In this document: positions 52,936 through 59,516 of the stretch, in pieces
Layout: every line of letters starts with the position of its first letter
How positions within the stretch are numbered: position 1 is the stretch's first letter
Translations under genes and position numbers: made by a program
The notes under the pieces: model-generated
Told to the model about the DNA's origin: nothing
The model's input: only the letters and a program-made list of their open reading frames with translations
The model's database searches: none
Assembly (NCBI GenBank): GCA_013695465.1
Contig: JACDAL010000053.1
Location: 1 to 59,516 of the forward strand
Direction of reading: 5' to 3'
DNA from: Actinomycetota bacterium
GTDB lineage: Bacteria; Actinomycetota; CADDZG01; WHSQ01
Length of the DNA: 59,516 nt

Positions 52936-54447
52936 ATGTCGTCTCAAGCCGCCCTGCTGGCAGATCGCTACCGGCTCGAGTCCCGAATCGCCGCCGGGGG
53001 AATGGCCACTGTGTGGCTGGCTCGAGACGAGGTGCTGGCGCGTTCGGTAGCAGTGAAGTTGCTGCATCCCCACCTCGCCGGGGGCCCGTCCTTCCTCCAC
53101 CGTTTCAAGCAAGAGGCGATTGCCGCGGCACGGCTGTCGCATCCACGCATCGTCTCGATCTTCGACACCGGGTCGTCGACCTCCTCCGACGAGGAGTGCG
53201 CCCAGCCCTTCATCGTGATGGAGTACTGCAGCGGAGGAACGCTGGCGTCCTTGCTGGGGGACGAGGGCCCTCTGGAGCCGGACCGAGCGCTCGCCGTAGC
53301 CTCAGACATCTGCGATGCCCTCAGTCACGCTCACCGCTTTGGGATCGTCCACCGCGATGTCAAGCCGGCCAACATCCTTCTAACCGGAGAGCGCGAGCTC
53401 AAGGTGGCCGACTTCGGGATCGCCAAGGCGGCCTTCGAAACCACCGATGTCACTCGGACGGGCTCGATTCTGGGTTCGGTCGCCTACATCTCGCCGGAAC
53501 AGGTCGAGGGGGCCGAGCCCGATCAGCGCTCGGATATCTACGCCGTGGGGATTCTGCTGTACGAGCTGCTGGCGGGACGCCCGCCGTTCCCAGGCGAGAA
53601 TCATCTGAGCGTGGCGATGGCTCACGTTCATGAACAGCCTCCGTCGCTGCGTGGTTTCCGGGCTCAGATTCCTCGCCGGACCGAGCAGGTCGTCATGAAA
53701 GCCTTGTCCAAAGACCCCGACGAGCGCTTCTCGTCCGCAGAGGACATGCGGTTGGCCCTGGGAGAGAGCTCGGGGGCAACGGCGTTGATCTCTCCTTTTT
53801 CGCCGCCTCACTCGCCCACGACCGCGACCCGGGTGCACCCTCGTGACGCCGCCGAACAACCTCGTGCCCAGACCGCCAGCCAAACTCGAAACCTCGTCCC
53901 GATCTTCGTGGTGGTCGCCGCAGCCGTGTTGCTGGGGCTGGTGCTGCCTCGGATCTTCGATGGCCCGCAAAAGCCCGACCCAGGGCCCGCAGCCTCCGGG
54001 AACGGCTCCGCTGATGCGCGTTCCCCTATCCTCGAGATCACAGAGCCGCGCGACTTCGACCCTCTGGGCGACGAGGAGGAGCATTCAGAGGATGTCTCTG
54101 CCGTCGTCGACGGCAACCCGGGAACCTACTGGACCACCGAGAGCTATGAGGACGGGCTCGGCAAGGCGGGCGTCGGCCTGCTGTTCGACCTGGGCCGGAC
54201 ACGCGCGGTCAAAGCCGCGGTGATCACCTCCGATACGCCGGGAATGACCGTCGAGCTGCGTGCCGCGGACGAGCCTCCAGCGGACTCTGCCACGATGACC
54301 CCCGTGGGTGCACCCGCCGGCGCCGAGGAGGTCACTCGCCTGGGCGCCGGGGGACGCCGAGCACGCTACTGGCTGGTGTGGATAACCGATCTGCCCGATG
54401 CGCTAAACAGCGCCCACATCGCCGAGGTTCGCTTCCTTGGCGCTTGA
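52936..54447 (+). CDS. Transmembrane Ser/Thr protein kinase with extracellular discoidin-like domain
   Basis: 503 residues. Kinase domain about 10-270 with all catalytic elements: glycine loop RIAAGGMATV, Lys in SVAVKLLH, HRDVKPANILL, VADFGIAK, SPEQ and RSDIYAVG. A juxtamembrane linker and one membrane helix follow (LVPIFVVVAAAVLLGLVLPRIF). The extracellular domain (VDGNPGTYWTTESYEDGLGKAGVGLLFDLG...YWLVWITDL) resembles the galactose-binding-like domain that ends mycobacterial MviN. There a pseudokinase plus this domain is fused to MurJ; here the kinase is separate and looks active. Likely regulates peptidoglycan synthesis. Confidence 0.9.
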   Translation: MSSQAALLADRYRLESRIAAGGMATVWLARDEVLARSVAVKLLHPHLAGGPSFLHRFKQEAIAAARLSHPRIVSIFDTGSSTSSDEECAQPFIVMEYCSGGTLASLLGDEGPLEPDRALAVASDICDALSHAHRFGIVHRDVKPANILLTGERELKVADFGIAKAAFETTDVTRTGSILGSVAYISPEQVEGAEPDQRSDIYAVGILLYELLAGRPPFPGENHLSVAMAHVHEQPPSLRGFRAQIPRRTEQVVMKALSKDPDERFSSAEDMRLALGESSGATALISPFSPPHSPTTATRVHPRDAAEQPRAQTASQTRNLVPIFVVVAAAVLLGLVLPRIFDGPQKPDPGPAASGNGSADARSPILEITEPRDFDPLGDEEEHSEDVSAVVDGNPGTYWTTESYEDGLGKAGVGLLFDLGRTRAVKAAVITSDTPGMTVELRAADEPPADSATMTPVGAPAGAEEVTRLGAGGRRARYWLVWITDLPDALNSAHIAEVRFLGA

Positions 54448-55006
54448 CGAGCTCTCCGACGAGCAGCTGCTCGAGGGCTTCCAGGAGGGCCGTCAGGCGT
54501 GCTTCGAGGTGCTCGTCAAGCGGCACGAGGACCGCATCTTCGCTCTCGGGCTGCGGATGATGGGAAACAGAGCCGACGCCCTGGAGGCCTCTCAGGAGAC
54601 GTTCCTCAACCTCCTTCGCCGCAGCGGCTCGTTCAAGGGAACCGCCTCGTTCGGTACATGGCTCTATCGGGTGGGGATGAACACTTGTTACGACATCCTG
54701 CGAAAGCGCAGCCGGCTGCCGGTTCCTGAGGAGACGCTTCCCGAGGAGCCAACGCGTCAGACATCAATCGAGGACACGATTGCGCTCCGCGCAGATCTGG
54801 CGCGTGCTCTGCGCTCGCTTCCAGACGACTACCGAGAAGCCGTACTGCTTCACGACGTCGGCGGTTATCCCTACGAGGAGATCGCCCACCAGACCGATGT
54901 CCCGATCGGGACGGTCAAGTCCCGCATCAGCCGAGGGCGACGGCTGCTCGCTGCTCACCTGGAACAACCGGGGCGCGCTTCGCCGTCCAAGCCACATGCC
55001 TCTTGA
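54437..55006 (+). CDS. sigM: ECF sigma factor (SigM/SigR-like)
   Basis: 189 residues. Region 2: EVLVKRHEDRIFALGLRMMGNRADALEASQETFLNLLRR and FGTWLYRVGMNTCYDILRKR. Region 4: LPDDYREAVLLHDVGGYPYEEIAHQTDVPIGTVKSRISRGRRLL. Position between murJ/kinase and trxB matches actinobacterial sigM. TTG at 54437 overlaps the kinase end; an internal start is possible. The next gene is its probable anti-sigma factor. Confidence 0.9.
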   Translation: MALDELSDEQLLEGFQEGRQACFEVLVKRHEDRIFALGLRMMGNRADALEASQETFLNLLRRSGSFKGTASFGTWLYRVGMNTCYDILRKRSRLPVPEETLPEEPTRQTSIEDTIALRADLARALRSLPDDYREAVLLHDVGGYPYEEIAHQTDVPIGTVKSRISRGRRLLAAHLEQPGRASPSKPHAS

Positions 55007-55024
55007 TCAGGTGCCGATGACGCG

Positions 55025-55897
55025 ATGACACAGGCCGACGGCCACGACGCTTGGTCCGAGCTGCTCCTCGAGTTCACCAGGGGCGAGCTCGATCGCGCCC
55101 GCTCCGAGGACCTCGAGGCCCATCTCCGGTCCTGTGCCGACTGCCGCGCCGAGCTCACCGCGCTGAGAGCTTTGCTCGAAGCGCCCGGCGCCAAGATGAC
55201 CGAAGCCGAGCGCACCGAGCTCCACTCCGCGCTTCAGGCCGGCCAGCACGCCGGCAACGTCGTCCCTCTGGTGCCGCGGCCCTCGCCCGAGCGCTCCTTC
55301 ATGCGCCGGCTGGCGCCGGCCCTCGGCGCGGCCGCGCTATTGATAATCGGCGGCGTCGCAGTCCTTCAGGGTGGTTTGTTGGGGGGCTCCGACGGCTCAT
55401 CGGGCGGAGCAGTCGGGGGTAGTGGCGGCGCCGCTCTCGAGAACCAGCAATCCGACGCCTTGGGGGCCCGAGACCTTGGGGGCCGGCCCGTATGGCTCGG
55501 TGACCTCGGGCGCACCTCTCTCGATAAGGTCGCCGACCTCGCTCGCTCCCGCTCCTCTGTTGAATCAGTGCGCAAGGCCTACCGCTCGGCACCGACGGCT
55601 GACGAAAAGCTCCGGAAGGGGTTGGCCCTGACGGATGTTCTCGCCCCGCAGGCCCCCGCCGCGCTGCGCGACTCGATCCGTTCCTGCGTGGATGAGGTCT
55701 CCGCCCAGTTCGAGGGCGCGCGCATGCTCCCCGCCGTCGGAGCTCAGGGGCGGCTCGAGGGAAGCAAAGTGCTGTTCGTGGGGTTCGTCACCAGTTCCTC
55801 GGGACGCCGGCCCAATCAGCTTGCGGTGTGGGCATTCGAGCCGCGCACCTGTGCTCCGCTCGGCTATCAGGCGAGCGACCTGGCGGGCAGCCCCTAG
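55025..55897 (+). CDS. Zinc-finger anti-sigma factor, membrane bound
   Basis: 290 residues. N-terminal ZAS motif: [31 protein letters not shown] (His-x3-Cys-x2-Cys), which in RsrA-type proteins senses disulfide stress through zinc cysteines. One membrane helix ([19 protein letters not shown]), then a Gly/Ser linker and an extracytoplasmic domain ending [15 protein letters not shown]. Immediately follows the sigma gene, so it is its likely partner (RsmA-like in mycobacteria). Confidence 0.88.
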   Translation: MTQADGHDAWSELLLEFTRGELDRARSEDLEAHLRSCADCRAELTALRALLEAPGAKMTEAERTELHSALQAGQHAGNVVPLVPRPSPERSFMRRLAPALGAAALLIIGGVAVLQGGLLGGSDGSSGGAVGGSGGAALENQQSDALGARDLGGRPVWLGDLGRTSLDKVADLARSRSSVESVRKAYRSAPTADEKLRKGLALTDVLAPQAPAALRDSIRSCVDEVSAQFEGARMLPAVGAQGRLEGSKVLFVGFVTSSSGRRPNQLAVWAFEPRTCAPLGYQASDLAGSP

Positions 55898-55918
55898 ACG
55901 GCCCCACACGGCCCGGGC

Positions 55919-55944
55919 GGAATGTCGCTTCGCCCCCCGGCGTT
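55919..55944 (+). promoter_or_regulatory. Sigma-R/sigma-H-type promoter of trxB
   Basis: GGAAT (55919-55923), 18 bp, GTT (55942-55944), an exact match to the Streptomyces sigma-R consensus GGAAT-N18-GTT that drives the thioredoxin genes under disulfide stress. It lies about 75 bp upstream of the chosen trxB start and just after the anti-sigma gene. Confidence 0.7.
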
Positions 55945-56019
55945 CTAGTCCCTAGAATGTCCCCGGCGCAGGCGGCCGGGGGAAGCAGCCATTCCCGCTC
56001 AAGCAAGGACAAGCGAAAC

Positions 56020-56955
56020 GTGGAGCAGGACACTCGCAACGTCATCATCATCGGCTCCGGTCCTTCGGGGCTAACGGCCGCGGTCTACGCGGCCCGTGCC
56101 AACCTCGCGCCCCTGGTCATCGAGGGCTTCGAGGCCGGGGGTCAGCTCATGCTTACGACCGAGGTCGAGAACTACCCCGGCTTCGTCGACGGCATCATGG
56201 GCCCCGAGCTCATGGAGCAGATGCGCAAGCAGGCCGCCCGCTTCGGAGCGGAGTACCTCTCCGAGAACGTCACCTCAGTCGACTTCTCGGCCTCGCCCTT
56301 CGAGATTCACCTGAGTGGCTCTTCCTTTCGCGCCCACGCCGTGATCATCGCCACCGGGGCCCAGGCCAAGATGCTCGGCATACCGGGAGAGAAGGAGCTG
56401 CTGGGACGCGGGGTATCGACCTGTGCGACCTGCGACGGCTTCTTTTTCAGGGACCAAGAGCTGATCGTCGTCGGCGGCGGGGACTCGGCGCTCGAGGAGG
56501 CCATCTTTCTCACCAAGTTCGCCTCCAAGGTCACCGTGGTGCATCGGCGCGGCGAGCTGCGCGCCTCCAAGATCATGCGCGACCGCGCTTTCGCCAACCC
56601 GAAGATCGACTTCGTGTGGAACTCCACGGTGTCGGAGGTCTATGGCGATCAGAAGGTCGCCGGAGCGCATCTTCTCAACCTCGAGACGGGAGAGACCAGC
56701 TCGATTGAAGTCGGGGGTGTGTTCGTCGCCATCGGCCATCTGCCCAGCACCTCGCTGTTCGAGGGTCAGATCGACCTGGCCGAGGGCTACATCTCGATTC
56801 CTTCAGACGACACCCAGACTACGGTGCCGGGAGTGTTCGCAGCCGGCGACGTCGTCGACTTCAGGTACCGGCAAGCGATAACCGCTGCCGGAATGGGCTG
56901 CATGGCGGCCATCGACGCCGAACGCTATCTGGAGGCCCAGCACACCCACGCCTGA
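56020..56955 (+). CDS. trxB: Thioredoxin reductase
   Basis: 311 residues. FAD site [19 protein letters not shown], redox-active [11 protein letters not shown] (CATC), NADPH site [22 protein letters not shown], second FAD site [10 protein letters not shown]. Reduces thioredoxin with NADPH. GTG at 56020 is chosen by family length; an ATG at 55957 would add 21 poorly conserved residues. The usual trxA partner does not follow; the repeat and convergent parB come next. A sigma-R-type promoter lies upstream. Confidence 0.95.
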   Translation: MEQDTRNVIIIGSGPSGLTAAVYAARANLAPLVIEGFEAGGQLMLTTEVENYPGFVDGIMGPELMEQMRKQAARFGAEYLSENVTSVDFSASPFEIHLSGSSFRAHAVIIATGAQAKMLGIPGEKELLGRGVSTCATCDGFFFRDQELIVVGGGDSALEEAIFLTKFASKVTVVHRRGELRASKIMRDRAFANPKIDFVWNSTVSEVYGDQKVAGAHLLNLETGETSSIEVGGVFVAIGHLPSTSLFEGQIDLAEGYISIPSDDTQTTVPGVFAAGDVVDFRYRQAITAAGMGCMAAIDAERYLEAQHTHA

Positions 56956-56990
56956 CCCTCCCGGTCCGGGTCCCTTGCCCCCGCCGTCGC

Positions 56991-57066
56991 GTGGCAAAGT
57001 CCACGGTTGGCTTCTGACCACCGATCCGGTAGGTGATGTGAATGTCCACGGTTCGCTCTCGCCACC
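56991..57066 (-). repeat. Dispersed intergenic repeat, locus d (paired unit)
   Basis: Reverse-oriented cores at 57041-57057 (exact match to AGCGAACCGTGGACATT on the minus strand) and 56996-57012 (2 mismatches), 45 bp apart. Outer ends are GTGGC (left) and GCCACC (right). The inter-unit segment ACCACCGATCCGGTAGGTGAT can fold. It fills the gap between convergent trxB and parB. Confidence 0.8.
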
Positions 57067-57113
57067 GCGCACGGGTGGGTGGTGGCCCAAGACCGGCGGC
57101 GTGGAGGGGACGG

Positions 57114-58040
57114 CTAGCGATCGGGGGACGCTACGGTGGGACTTCGTCCCGAACTCGCCAGCAGCCCCATCAGCCGCTCGAGCTCCTCCTCGGAGGTGAA
57201 GTCGATGGCGATTCGTCCCTTGTTCTTGCCCATGGTCACGCGCACGCGCGCTTGGAGGCGTTCGGAGAGTAGCTGCTGGGCCTCGGTGGCCGCAGCCGGG
57301 CGGCCACCGACAGCTCGTCCCGTGTCCCCACTCGTGGTGGACATCGCGACGTATCGCTGCACCAGATCCTCGGTATCCCTAACCGAGATTCCTTCCTGAG
57401 CGATTCGAGTCGCAAGTCGTGTCTGAAACGGGCTCCTGTTGAGAGCCAGGAGGGCTCGTGCATGTCCCGCGCTCAACCGGCCGCGCACCACCAAATCATG
57501 AACCACCACCGGGAGCTCGAGCAGGCGCAACGAGTTTGTGATCGCGCTCCGGCTGCGTCCGAGCCTGTCGGCGAGTTGCTCCTGGGTGAGGCCTCCATCG
57601 TCGAGCAGCTGCCGGTAGGCGGCGGCCTCCTCGATCGGGTTGAGGTCGGCGCGATGAATGTTCTCGACGAGCGCTCGCTCGAGGGACCCGCGCTCGTCGG
57701 TAGCGACCTCCATCACGGGGACATGAGTGAGGCCGGCCACGCGGGCCGCCCGCAGCCGGCGCTCCCCTGCGATCAGCTCGTGGCGTCCGGCTTCGGAGGG
57801 ACGCACCAGAAGAGGCTGCAGGAGTCCCAATGCGCTTATCGAAGCCGCCAGCTCAACCAGTGCCTCTTCGTCGAACTCACGACGAGGCTGATTCGGGTTG
57901 GGAACGATGTCCTCGAGCCTCACCTCGAGCGGTCCCGGGCCGCGACCCTCCTCAATCTCGGGAGGCAGCAAAGCGTCGAGGCCCCGGCCCAGGCCGGCTC
58001 GTCTGGTCACGGCTCGGTCCATGGGTCTGCGGGTGGCCAT
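57114..58040 (-). CDS. parB: Chromosome-partitioning protein ParB
   Basis: 308 residues. GLGRGLDALLPPE, IVPNPNQPRREFDEEALVELAASI, ELIAGERRLRAARVAGL (CTP-binding box), ENIHRADLNPIEEAAAYRQL and the HTH LTQEQLADRLGRSRSAITNSLRLLELP. Binds parS and spreads to organise the origin. ATG at 58040 overlaps parA by 34 nt; an ATG at 58022 is an alternative start. No canonical parS was found in the window. Confidence 0.95.
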   Translation of the reverse strand: MATRRPMDRAVTRRAGLGRGLDALLPPEIEEGRGPGPLEVRLEDIVPNPNQPRREFDEEALVELAASISALGLLQPLLVRPSEAGRHELIAGERRLRAARVAGLTHVPVMEVATDERGSLERALVENIHRADLNPIEEAAAYRQLLDDGGLTQEQLADRLGRSRSAITNSLRLLELPVVVHDLVVRGRLSAGHARALLALNRSPFQTRLATRIAQEGISVRDTEDLVQRYVAMSTTSGDTGRAVGGRPAAATEAQQLLSERLQARVRVTMGKNKGRIAIDFTSEEELERLMGLLASSGRSPTVASPDR

Positions 58041-58990
58041 GACTCGACCAGCCCGGCAGGCTCCGCAGTCACCACGCCGTAGCCTCTGCCCCCGGGCCCC
58101 TCTCTAGTGGGAACGAGTGCGCGTTCGGGGCCCTCTCGACGAGTAGCGGCCTTAGCGCTCACCAGGGCACAACGCTCCTCCAGCTCGCCCGCTACCAACC
58201 GGTAGGAGATCGAGCCGCGCGACCCAGCGTCAAGAGTCACCACCGGCTGGCCGTAGGAGGGCGCCTCGGAGAGCCGCACGCTACGGGGGACCACGGCCTT
58301 GAACACGAGCTCACCAAAATGCGACCTGACCTCGTTGGCGACCTCACTCGAGAGCCTCGTCCGCCCGTCGTACATGGTCAGCAGCAGCCCGGTGATGCGG
58401 AGTGCCGGATTAAGCGAGCGCCGCACTCGTTCCGCGGTGCTCATCAGCTGGCCCAAGCCCTCGAGCGCGTAGTACTCGCATTGCACCGGGACGATCAGCC
58501 CGTGCGCAGCGATCAACCCGTTGACTGTGATCAGACCCAGCGAGGGTGGACAGTCCACGAGCACGATGTCCCAGCGGCGGTGGGAGGCTTCGAGGACGGT
58601 CTTCAACCGTCGCTCACGCGCCGCCTGCTGTACCAGCTCAACCTCGGCTCCTGCCAGATCCTGGCTGGCAGGAGCACAGTCAAGGCCGGCGATGGCTGTT
58701 GGCAGCACAACTTCCTCTAGGGCGGCCTCCTGCGACAGGAGCTCATAAGTCGAGCGCGTGATGGTGCGCCGGTCGAGCCCCAGTCCGGTGGTGGCGTTCG
58801 CCTGCGGGTCGAGATCGATCACCAGCGCAGAAAGTCCTCTGAGCGCCAGCGCGGCGCCCAGGTTCACCACCGACGTTGTCTTCCCGACGCCTCCCTTCTG
58901 ATTCGCTACCGCGATTACCGGCATGCCGGGAGCAGGATCGGCTCTTTCCAGTACTTTCCAAGCAGCTCGGCCGGGCGCCGTTGCGGTCAC
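58007..58990 (-). CDS. parA: Chromosome-partitioning ATPase ParA
   Basis: About 327 residues from a GTG at 58990. Deviant Walker A IAVANQKGGVGKTTSVVNL, then LVIDLDPQANATTGLGL, VDCPPSLGLITVNGLIAA and VPVQCEYYALEGLGQL. A short N-terminal extension (GRAAWKVLERADPAPG) resembles that of actinobacterial ParA, so the internal ATG at 58924 is less likely. The start lies 7 nt after the rsmG stop. Order rsmG-parA-parB is the standard origin-proximal arrangement. Confidence 0.95.
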   Translation of the reverse strand: MTATAPGRAAWKVLERADPAPGMPVIAVANQKGGVGKTTSVVNLGAALALRGLSALVIDLDPQANATTGLGLDRRTITRSTYELLSQEAALEEVVLPTAIAGLDCAPASQDLAGAEVELVQQAARERRLKTVLEASHRRWDIVLVDCPPSLGLITVNGLIAAHGLIVPVQCEYYALEGLGQLMSTAERVRRSLNPALRITGLLLTMYDGRTRLSSEVANEVRSHFGELVFKAVVPRSVRLSEAPSYGQPVVTLDAGSRGSISYRLVAGELEERCALVSAKAATRREGPERALVPTREGPGGRGYGVVTAEPAGLVESWPPADPWTEP

Positions 58991-58997
58991 AACGTCG

Positions 58998-59516
58998 TCA
59001 TACGGCGCCGAGGCGTGAGCGTCCTTCTTCCATCCCGCGCATGATAGCAAGACCCCCCCACACCCTCTCGGCTTGCACGGGCAGCCGTGCATCAACCGAG
59101 GCGAAGATCGCAGCCACGCCATCCGCTCGCACCAGGGGCAGGAGAAGCCCGAACGCGGTGATGGGCGCCGCCAGAGCTCGGGCAAATGCGCAGACGTGGC
59201 CACCGAGCAGATCTGAGCGGCGTGCCGCCTGCTGGGCGGTGAGCGTCAACACCTCGCAATCGAGCTCGAGGACCCGGACACACTCCTCCAAGAAGGCCGC
59301 CCTGCGGGGTCGCGGCTCCAGCAGACGCCAATGGCGTGGGTTGGCCCCTATCGCCAGGGGGATCCCGGGCAGCCCGGCCCCCGAACCGACGTCGGCGGCC
59401 GGCCCCGGTGGCAAGGCGTCGATCACCGACGCGGCCCTCAAGGAGTCGGCGATGTGGCGCTTCTCGAAGCGGGGAAGGTCACCGGGCGCTACCAGGTCGA
59501 GCCGGGGGGCCCATCG
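58998..59516 (-). CDS. rsmG: 16S rRNA (guanine527-N7)-methyltransferase RsmG, cut by window edge
   Basis: 172 residues visible; the 5' end lies beyond the right edge. Readable are WAPRLDLV, KRHIADSLRAASVIDAL and the SAM site ADVGSGAGLPGIPLAI. LLEPRPRRAAFLEECVRVLEL, then FARALAAPITAFGLLLPLV, also fit the RsmG/GidB fold. It methylates G527 of 16S rRNA. In actinobacteria jag-yidC-rnpA-rpmH-dnaA normally lie upstream, implying oriC is near. Confidence 0.93.
   Translation of the reverse strand, partial: RWAPRLDLVAPGDLPRFEKRHIADSLRAASVIDALPPGPAADVGSGAGLPGIPLAIGANPRHWRLLEPRPRRAAFLEECVRVLELDCEVLTLTAQQAARRSDLLGGHVCAFARALAAPITAFGLLLPLVRADGVAAIFASVDARLPVQAERVWGGLAIMRGMEEGRSRLGAV

Overview
This 59.5 kb window is GC-rich, gene-dense bacterial chromosome, most likely from an uncultured or poorly characterised Actinomycetota. 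The evidence for that is the gene content and order: dnaK-grpE-dnaJ-hspR with a MerR-type HspR, ppk next to a MutT1-type Nudix/phosphatase fusion, a mycothiol-type DinB protein, actinobacterial Ino1 beside PadR, DUF5318-ponA-GT87-rpsF-ssb-rpsR-rplI-dnaB, and pcnA...DUF6049-murJ-sigM-type sigma-trxB-parB-parA-rsmG. The last two blocks flank the replication origin in Streptomyces and mycobacteria, so oriC probably lies a little beyond the right edge. I cannot place the organism more precisely.

Layout. 1-4.0 kb: a truncated heavy-metal P1B ATPase, a TetR regulator with a palindromic operator, and two small membrane proteins. 4.3-7.1 kb: tRNA-Thr(GGT), tRNA-Met(CAT), a zinc-ribbon protein, a short rpmG, and a groEL with a CIRCE operator. 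7.2-12 kb: a methylamine-dehydrogenase-like accessory island (MauF-like, MADH-light-chain-like, MauD-like, divergent MauE-like), a secreted protein and a type I phosphodiesterase. 12-15 kb: larE, GNAT, an Lrp-type RAM protein and LemA. 14.5-19 kb: the HspR-controlled dnaK operon. 19-24.8 kb: an Hdr-like iron-sulfur oxidoreductase, a DinB-like protein, dcd, tRNA-Gly(CCC), two SnoaL-like proteins and a methyltransferase. 24.9-29.4 kb: a polyphosphate operon (ppk, CYTH-CHAD, Nudix-histidine phosphatase). 29.5-37.3 kb: the replication/ribosome/cell-wall block. 37.5-40.7 kb: padR-ino1-MFS. 40.7-48.2 kb: pcnA, a BMP-type nucleoside ABC transporter and an orphan pilT. 48.3-59.5 kb: a KGG stress protein, DUF6049, murJ, a Ser/Thr kinase, an ECF sigma/anti-sigma pair, trxB, parB, parA and rsmG (truncated).

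Three things stand out. (1) The Mau-like island carries the disulfide/maturation set (MauD, MauE, MauF-like) around a Tat-exported, ten-cysteine MADH-light-chain-like protein. No catalytic heavy chain or MauG is present, and only one tryptophan is available in the mature protein, so a canonical TTQ cofactor cannot form. (2) A dispersed intergenic repeat family with core AGCGAACCGTGGACATT occurs eight times at five loci. Three loci are paired units separated by a hairpin and bounded by GGTGGC/GCCACC. (3) Several regulatory sites are readable: CIRCE at groEL, a HAIR-like site at dnaK, a perfect sigma-R-type promoter at trxB, a sigma-B/F-type promoter at the KGG stress gene, tandem CGATATATCG palindromes at padR, and DnaA-box-like 9-mers upstream of dnaB.

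All calls are from reading the sequence. No database search was run, so product names rest on recognised motifs and remembered family features.
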